Of a stretch of DNA of 55,395 bases, positions 50,673 to 55,395 are shown one piece after another. Each line of letters opens with the position of its first letter. Within the stretch, counting starts at the first letter, position 1. Both the position numbers and the translations under genes were made by a program. The stretch covers positions 167 to 55,561 of the forward strand of contig JAJBVF010000034.1 of assembly GCA_020859965.1 (NCBI GenBank), read 5' to 3'. The notes under the pieces are model-generated. The model searched no databases and had not been told where the DNA came from. It saw only the letters and a list, made by a program, of their open reading frames with translations. This DNA is from Clostridiales bacterium (GTDB lineage: Bacteria; Bacillota; Clostridia; Lachnospirales; Lachnospiraceae).

Positions 50673-53600
50673 ATGGCAAAACTGAGACTGAATGACTACA
50701 TCAACGTGATCCTGGATCCGGCGGCTGCGCAGGGAATCCGCAGAATCGGTGCGAAGGTCGCGACGGATGTAGAAGCGACAACGGGGGCAAAAAGCCAGGT
50801 GATTTTACCGGATACAGTTCCTGGGCTGCCGCAGGCGATCCTCGTCGCGGAGCTGGGACATGACGCATTGGCAGAGACACTGATGGAGAGACTGCCGGAG
50901 CTTGAGAAGCTGAAGGGAAGATGGGAGAGCTACGGCTTTTTCCTGATTGAAAAGCCTCTTCCGAATGTGGAAGAGGGGCTTGTGATTGTGGGCAGCGACC
51001 GGATCGGCACGATCTACGGCATGTTCCATTTGTCGGAGCTGCTGGGAGTGACTGCCTGGGGATTCTGGGGCGATGCCGCGCCGCCGGCCGCCAGAGGCGT
51101 GATTCTGACCGATTCGGAACTGAATGAGGGCGGAACCTCCGCACAAAGGAAGAATTCAGGGACGGGTCACGGCTTTGCAAAAGCAGATATTACCGGGACC
51201 GGGCAGGGACTTGAAGAAAAATCTGCTTCCAGGTACGAGCAGAGTCTGACAGATGGAAGAGACGCTTTATCCGGCAAAGAAGTGCGTGATACGGCATCAG
51301 GCATGGACTCTTTCGCGCATACCTATCCGAGAGATGTTTACTCCTGGGGAGAAAAACGGCAGCGCCCGATCCTGCCGACGGAGACAATTTATGTGAAAAA
51401 CGGGATCTCAAAGGAGCCGTCGGTCCGTTACCGGGGATTTTTTATCAATGATGAATGGCCCTGCTTCGGAAACTGGACATTTTCCCATTATCAGGGATTT
51501 ACCGCCGAGATGTACGACAAGGTATTTGAGTATCTGCTGCGTATGAAGGGAAATTATCTGTGGCCTGCGATGTGGTCTTCCTCCTTTTTGCTGGATGGGC
51601 CGGGACTGGCGTCGATGGAACTGGCGACAGAGTATGGCATCTACATCGGGATGTCGCACCACGAGCCCTGCATGCGCTCCGGCGCTGAGTTTTCTATTTT
51701 TAAAGGGGAGCATTCTCCTTACGGAAATGACTGGAGCTATGTGACCAACAAGGAAGGGTTGCTGAAATTCTGGGAGGACGGTCTGGCGCGTGTCCGGGGA
51801 CAGAATGTGTTTCCGACCATCGGTATGCGAGGAGAGAACGACAGCAAGATGCTGGGCGATGATTCCACCATTGAAGAAAATGTCCGTCTGCTGAAGGAGA
51901 TTATTACCGAGCAAAGAAAGCTGATCGCGAAGCATATCAATCCTGACCTGAAAAAGGTACCGCAGCTGCTGGCGATTTACAAAGAGGTCGAGGACTACTT
52001 TTTCGGAAACGAAGAGGCATCCGGGCTGAGCGATTTTGAAGAGCTCGATGATGTGACACTGATGTTTTGCGAGGACAATTTCAATAACATGCGCGCCCTT
52101 CCGCAGGAGATGGCGCAATACGCTTTTGACCCGTCAAAGGACCGTGATCGTTTGCCTGCGCATCCGGGCGGCTACGGTATGTACTATCATGTGGACTACC
52201 ACGGCTCGCCGATTTCCTATGAGTGGGTGAATTCCACGCCGATTACAAAGATCTGGGAGCAGATGACCGAGGCCTGGGAGTACGGCATCCGCGAGGTATG
52301 GATTCTGAATGTCGGCGATGTCAAGTTCAACGAGTATCCTCTGGGATATTTTCTTTCGCTGGCATATGATTTTGACACCTATGGACTGGACGGGCTGGAT
52401 AATACGCTTGCTTATACGGAAGAATGGATACGCTCTTTATTTGGGAAACTGGTTGACGAGGAGAAGGTTTCTGAGATAACGTGGGTATTGAAAGAGTCCG
52501 TTGATCTGCACAGCCTGCGCAGGGCGGAGGCGCTGAACGATACTATTTATCATCCGGTGCATTATGGCGAGGCGAAGCAGATGCTGCAGCGTGCCGAGTC
52601 TCTGGAAAAGAGAAATGAGGAGCTGTACGCTTCGCTGAAAGGGTCTCTTGGCGCGGACGGCTATTACAGTATGATCTATTTCCCGGCGGCTGGGATCGCG
52701 AATCTGCTGAAAATGCATCTCGCGTCAGGGCTGAACCATCTGTACAGCGCACAGGGAAAAGCGGTGGCAAATCAGTATGGAGAGATGCTGGAGGCATGCA
52801 TTTTGCGTGATCGGGCTCTTGCGAAGGAGCTGGCGGCTTTCCGGGACGGAAAGTGGAGCGGTATGGAGCGCGAGGAGCATATCGGTTTTGTGAACTGGAA
52901 TGATGAGGATTATCGCTATCCTGTCAGACATATGCTAACCCTCCCGGATCATCCGCGGCTGGTGGTTTCCCGTGCGGATCGTACAAAGACTTTTACCAAC
53001 CAGTATTTTCCAGTGCCGCTTACCATCCGGGATTTTGAAAATGCCGGGACGGATCAGGTGACACTGCAGGTGGCAAACGGAGGCTGCGGGACGGTGGACT
53101 GGCAAATCGTGGGAGAGAGCGAGTGTTTTGAAATCACGCCGTCCTGTGGCAGCACAGCTTTGCAGACAGAAGTGACAGTCCGCGTGTTAAGAGAGCGCAT
53201 TCCGGCGCATGAGACCGTCGAGTTCCGCTGCCAGGTCAGAGCCGGGAGAGAGTGTGTACCGCTGCTTATTACAGCGCGAAATCCGGAGCTGGACGGGATT
53301 CCAAAGGGGGCATTTCTGGTCCAGGAGGGTATCTGCGTCTGGGATGCTGCGGAATTTGTGGACAGCACTCCGGGTATGGCGGAGGAAGAAATGTGCACAG
53401 GGAAAAATGCGTGCGGGATACCAGACGGAGAAAAGCATGTGTCTGAAGCAGCCGCCGCGTTTCAGATGCTGCGGGATTATGGCAAATATGGCTCTGGGAT
53501 GAAGGTTTTCCCGACGACGGCCGTCTTTGACGAGAACGACTGGAAGCAGGGCCTGGCGCCGAGCCTGTCGTATGAAATCTGGACGCCGGAAGCAGGCGCG

Positions 53601-53933
53601 TATCGCCTGTCGCTGCACACCTCGCCTGCCAACCCGCTGGTTTACGGAGGAATGCTCCGGTATGGCATCTCTGTGAACGGAGAGGCTCCCCGGATGGTGG
53701 CAGTCACATCGGATGGCTACCGCGGAGGCGACCCGGGATGTGCTGTCTGGTGCGAGGCTGTGCTGAACCAGGAACATGTAGCAGAGGTTCCGGTGAGTCT
53801 GCGCGAGGGGCTCAACCGCATTACGGTTTATGCGGGAGATGCCGGTATCGTCCTGGAGAGGCTGACGCTGGAACAGGATGGTACCAGGATCCTTAAGTCC
53901 TATCTGGGAGCCCCGGTGAGCTATCGGGTGTGA
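50673..53933 (+). CDS. Glycoside hydrolase family 115 (alpha-glucuronidase on xylan)
   Basis: A 1086-residue protein of the GH115 type, which removes (4-O-methyl-)glucuronic acid side chains from xylan and its oligosaccharides. Typical blocks: GTIYGMFHLSELLGV, VRYRGFFINDEWPCFGNW, RMKGNYLWPAMWSSSF, GMSHHEPCMRSG, VFPTIGMRGENDSKM and VWILNVGDVKFNEYPLGYFL (within about residues 105-590). A C-terminal beta-rich domain follows (about 750-1080). No signal peptide, so it acts inside the cell. Residues about 148-228 are a Ser/Gly/Lys/Glu-rich insert between the N-terminal domain and the catalytic barrel that breaks the usual continuity. AAGGAGG lies 14 bases before ATG 50673; GTG 50661 is too close to it. 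Confidence 0.9.
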   Translation: MAKLRLNDYINVILDPAAAQGIRRIGAKVATDVEATTGAKSQVILPDTVPGLPQAILVAELGHDALAETLMERLPELEKLKGRWESYGFFLIEKPLPNVEEGLVIVGSDRIGTIYGMFHLSELLGVTAWGFWGDAAPPAARGVILTDSELNEGGTSAQRKNSGTGHGFAKADITGTGQGLEEKSASRYEQSLTDGRDALSGKEVRDTASGMDSFAHTYPRDVYSWGEKRQRPILPTETIYVKNGISKEPSVRYRGFFINDEWPCFGNWTFSHYQGFTAEMYDKVFEYLLRMKGNYLWPAMWSSSFLLDGPGLASMELATEYGIYIGMSHHEPCMRSGAEFSIFKGEHSPYGNDWSYVTNKEGLLKFWEDGLARVRGQNVFPTIGMRGENDSKMLGDDSTIEENVRLLKEIITEQRKLIAKHINPDLKKVPQLLAIYKEVEDYFFGNEEASGLSDFEELDDVTLMFCEDNFNNMRALPQEMAQYAFDPSKDRDRLPAHPGGYGMYYHVDYHGSPISYEWVNSTPITKIWEQMTEAWEYGIREVWILNVGDVKFNEYPLGYFLSLAYDFDTYGLDGLDNTLAYTEEWIRSLFGKLVDEEKVSEITWVLKESVDLHSLRRAEALNDTIYHPVHYGEAKQMLQRAESLEKRNEELYASLKGSLGADGYYSMIYFPAAGIANLLKMHLASGLNHLYSAQGKAVANQYGEMLEACILRDRALAKELAAFRDGKWSGMEREEHIGFVNWNDEDYRYPVRHMLTLPDHPRLVVSRADRTKTFTNQYFPVPLTIRDFENAGTDQVTLQVANGGCGTVDWQIVGESECFEITPSCGSTALQTEVTVRVLRERIPAHETVEFRCQVRAGRECVPLLITARNPELDGIPKGAFLVQEGICVWDAAEFVDSTPGMAEEEMCTGKNACGIPDGEKHVSEAAAAFQMLRDYGKYGSGMKVFPTTAVFDENDWKQGLAPSLSYEIWTPEAGAYRLSLHTSPANPLVYGGMLRYGISVNGEAPRMVAVTSDGYRGGDPGCAVWCEAVLNQEHVAEVPVSLREGLNRITVYAGDAGIVLERLTLEQDGTRILKSYLGAPVSYRV

Positions 53934-53953
53934 CGGACAGAAACGAGAGTGAA

Positions 53954-54201
53954 CCTGCATCAAAACGCGATGCAGGACATGGAGGGAGAGCCGCGCCATT
54001 AGAAATCGCGCCTGAGCGCGATGGGCACGGCCTGCGTCCTGCATCAAAACCCGATGCAGGATATGGAGTGGAGAGCCGCGCATGCAAAATCGCCTGATGG
54101 CGATGGCGCGGCCTACATCCTGCATCAAAACCCGATGCAGGATATGTAGTGGAGAGCCGCGCATGCAGCAAAATTCCGCTTGTGCATGATGCCAGGCGGG
54201 G
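53954..54201. repeat. Array of three nested-palindrome repeat units after the GH115 gene
   Basis: Hairpin A (CCTGCATC-AAAAC(C/G)C-GATGCAGG) occurs at 53954-53976, 54038-54060 and 54119-54141, i.e. every 84 and 81 bases. Each is followed by a 10-12-base linker and a nested element B: B1 53986-54037, B2 54071-54118, B3 from 54151, diverged. B2 has outer stem GCCGCGC/GCGCGGC and inner ATCGCC-TGAT-GGCGAT; B1 has inner ATCGCGC-CTGA-GCGCGAT. The same B design with ATTGCC-TGAC-GGCAAT occurs at 25217-25266. This 290-base spacer holds no gene. Confidence 0.9.
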
Positions 54202-54223
54202 AATAAATAAAGGAGGAATTACA

Positions 54224-55270
54224 ATGAATGGGACGATGAAAACTGCAGTTATGACAGACCTGCGCAAGGTCGAGATTCAGAGAAGGCCGATCCCGGTGCC
54301 GATGGAGGACGAGGTTCTGGTAAAGATCGAGTATGTGGGAATTTGTGGTTCTGACCTTCACTACTATGAAGCCGGGAGAATCGGCGACTTTGTCGTAGAG
54401 ACACCCTTTGTGCTTGGCCATGAGGCCGGAGGCACGGTCGTGGAGGTCGGCGAAAATGTGAAGAATCTGAAGGTTGGGGACCGGGTAGCTTTGGAGCCGG
54501 GCAAGACCTGCGGTCACTGCGAATTCTGCAAGCAGGGCAAATACAACCTGTGCAAGGATGTTATTTTCTTTGCGACGCCGCCGGTGGACGGTGTGTTCCA
54601 GGAATATGTGGCTCACGAGGCCGGGCTGTGCTTTAAGCTGCCGGAAAATGTGAGCACAATGGAGGGCGCGCTGATTGAACCGTTGGCTGTGGGCATGCAC
54701 GCGGCGTGCCAGGGCGACGCGCATCTGGGCCAGACCTGTGTAGTGACCGGGGCCGGGTGCATCGGTCTGGTGTCCATGCTTTCGTTGAAAGCCAGAGGCG
54801 TTTCAAAGGTGATCGTCGTGGACGTGATGGATAAGCGCCTGGAAAAAGCGAAGGAACTGGGCGCGGACGAGGTGATCAACGGCGCAAAGGAGGATACGGT
54901 CGCGCGGATTCTGGAGATTACGGGCGGCGCGGGCTTTGACCTGGGTATCGAGACGGCCGGCTCTCAGATTACGGCACAGCAGCAGATCCGTGCTGCTAAA
55001 AAGGGCGCGACGATCGTGTTTGTAGGCTACAGCCCGTCCGGCGATATGACGCTCCCGATCGGCATGGCTCTGGATAAGGAGCTGACCTTCAAGACGGTTT
55101 TCCGCTATCGGAATATCTATCCGATGGCGATTGACGCAGTGTCGACCGGCAAGATTCACATCAAAGATATAGTGACTAATTATTTTGAACTGGACGACAT
55201 TCAGAATGCGCTGGATTCCTGCGTAGACAATAAGGCGGAGATTGTGAAAGGGGTAATCAGAGTAAGCTGA
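54224..55270 (+). CDS. Zinc-dependent polyol dehydrogenase (xylitol/sorbitol dehydrogenase type)
   Basis: A 348-residue medium-chain dehydrogenase. Catalytic zinc ligands Cys41 (GICGSDLHYYE), His66 and Glu67 (GHEAGG); structural zinc cysteines 96, 99, 102 and 110 (CGHCEFCKQGKYNLC). The nucleotide-binding fold has GAGCIGLVSML and an Asp at the end of the second strand (IVVDVMDKRL), which favours NAD+ over NADP+. Best match in character is L-iditol/sorbitol/xylitol dehydrogenase, fitting pentose metabolism next to xylan enzymes. AAAGGAGG precedes ATG 54224. A palindromic tandem array follows directly. Confidence 0.87.
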   Translation: MNGTMKTAVMTDLRKVEIQRRPIPVPMEDEVLVKIEYVGICGSDLHYYEAGRIGDFVVETPFVLGHEAGGTVVEVGENVKNLKVGDRVALEPGKTCGHCEFCKQGKYNLCKDVIFFATPPVDGVFQEYVAHEAGLCFKLPENVSTMEGALIEPLAVGMHAACQGDAHLGQTCVVTGAGCIGLVSMLSLKARGVSKVIVVDVMDKRLEKAKELGADEVINGAKEDTVARILEITGGAGFDLGIETAGSQITAQQQIRAAKKGATIVFVGYSPSGDMTLPIGMALDKELTFKTVFRYRNIYPMAIDAVSTGKIHIKDIVTNYFELDDIQNALDSCVDNKAEIVKGVIRVS

Positions 55271-55292
55271 GAGCGTGCTGCCTGATGCCACC

Positions 55293-55395
55293 TATCAGGG
55301 TCATAAGGGATCCACCAGCAAGCTGGTCCCCCTTATGACATATCAGGGTCATAAGGGATCCACCAGCAAGCTGGTCCCCCTTATGACATATCAGG
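55293..55395. repeat. 48-bp tandem palindromic repeat at the right edge
   Basis: Two complete identical units (55293-55340, 55341-55388) and the start of a third. Each unit is nested: outer stem GTCATAAGGG/CCCTTATGAC, inner ACCAGC-AA-GCTGGT, with linkers of four and two bases. The array lies 22 bases after the dehydrogenase stop and continues outside the window. Confidence 0.92.

Noticed and set aside
53187..54164. Minus-strand open frame of 325 codons with repeated HILHRVLMQ
   Set aside because: It is the GH115 gene read backwards plus the palindromic array; the peptide repeats only mirror the DNA repeats.
53954..54201. CRISPR array
   Set aside because: The repeats are palindromic and adjacent, the sequences between them are also repeated, and no cas genes are nearby.

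Overview
The window reads as one chromosomal stretch of an anaerobic Gram-positive bacterium of the class Clostridia, most likely a Lachnospiraceae member with moderately high GC. The clues are purine-rich Shine-Dalgarno sites, a multi-gene Mrp-type antiporter, an atpI-B-E-F-H-A-G-D-C operon whose c subunit carries a Na+-type motif, a zinc-ribbon/DUF5685/DnaJ trio, MscL with a zinc-ribbon tail, and a Gram-positive-style carbohydrate locus with LplB/YtcP-type permeases. I place it by protein character, not by any database search. I recognise no rRNA, tRNA, CRISPR array, transposase or phage gene.

Layout. 1-711 is the 5' part of fruK (minus strand, running off the left edge). 1195-11912 is an Mrp-type cation/proton antiporter cluster (E, F, G, an MbhD-like piece, MbhE+B, C, three D-type proteins and one A-like protein). 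A bidirectional terminator separates it from a minus-strand receptor-GGDEF fusion (12028-14469). Housekeeping tatD and rsmA follow, then an A/T-rich AAA-ATPase/nuclease-like gene that looks inserted in front of an LpdD-like gene. 19042-27362 is the complete F-type ATP synthase operon, from promoter to terminator. A second, unrelated AAA ATPase (DUF234 type) follows. Then come an S41 protease, a short sigma-like protein and pyruvate kinase (29102-33086), a two-component system (33290-36459), the zinc-ribbon/DUF5685/J-domain group (36692-38902), a frameshifted mscL (minus), a small SbcD/SbcC-like pair, and from 42670 to the right edge a probable glucuronoxylan-oligosaccharide locus: AraC regulator, two ABC permeases, binding protein, SASA-type esterase, GH115 alpha-glucuronidase and a zinc-dependent polyol dehydrogenase.

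How it fits together. The Mrp complex and the ATP synthase point to Na+-based bioenergetics: the c subunit has a second carboxylate in the position that makes a two-carboxylate Na+ site in characterised relatives. The right-hand locus would import substituted xylo-oligosaccharides and remove acetyl and glucuronyl groups inside the cell, since neither enzyme has a signal peptide.

The most unusual feature is an abundance of small structured or tandem repeats. Nested palindromes (one hairpin inside a longer stem, with a lopsided linker) sit between atpH-atpA, atpG-atpD, GH115-dehydrogenase and after the dehydrogenase. Copies differ in sequence but keep their pairing, with compensatory changes. 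A three-hairpin element is inserted in frame inside an mrpD-type gene. Ten-residue (30-bp) tandem repeats lie inside fruK and the esterase, and several other proteins carry hydrophilic low-complexity inserts. I regard this repeat system as the best candidate for something undescribed in the window.
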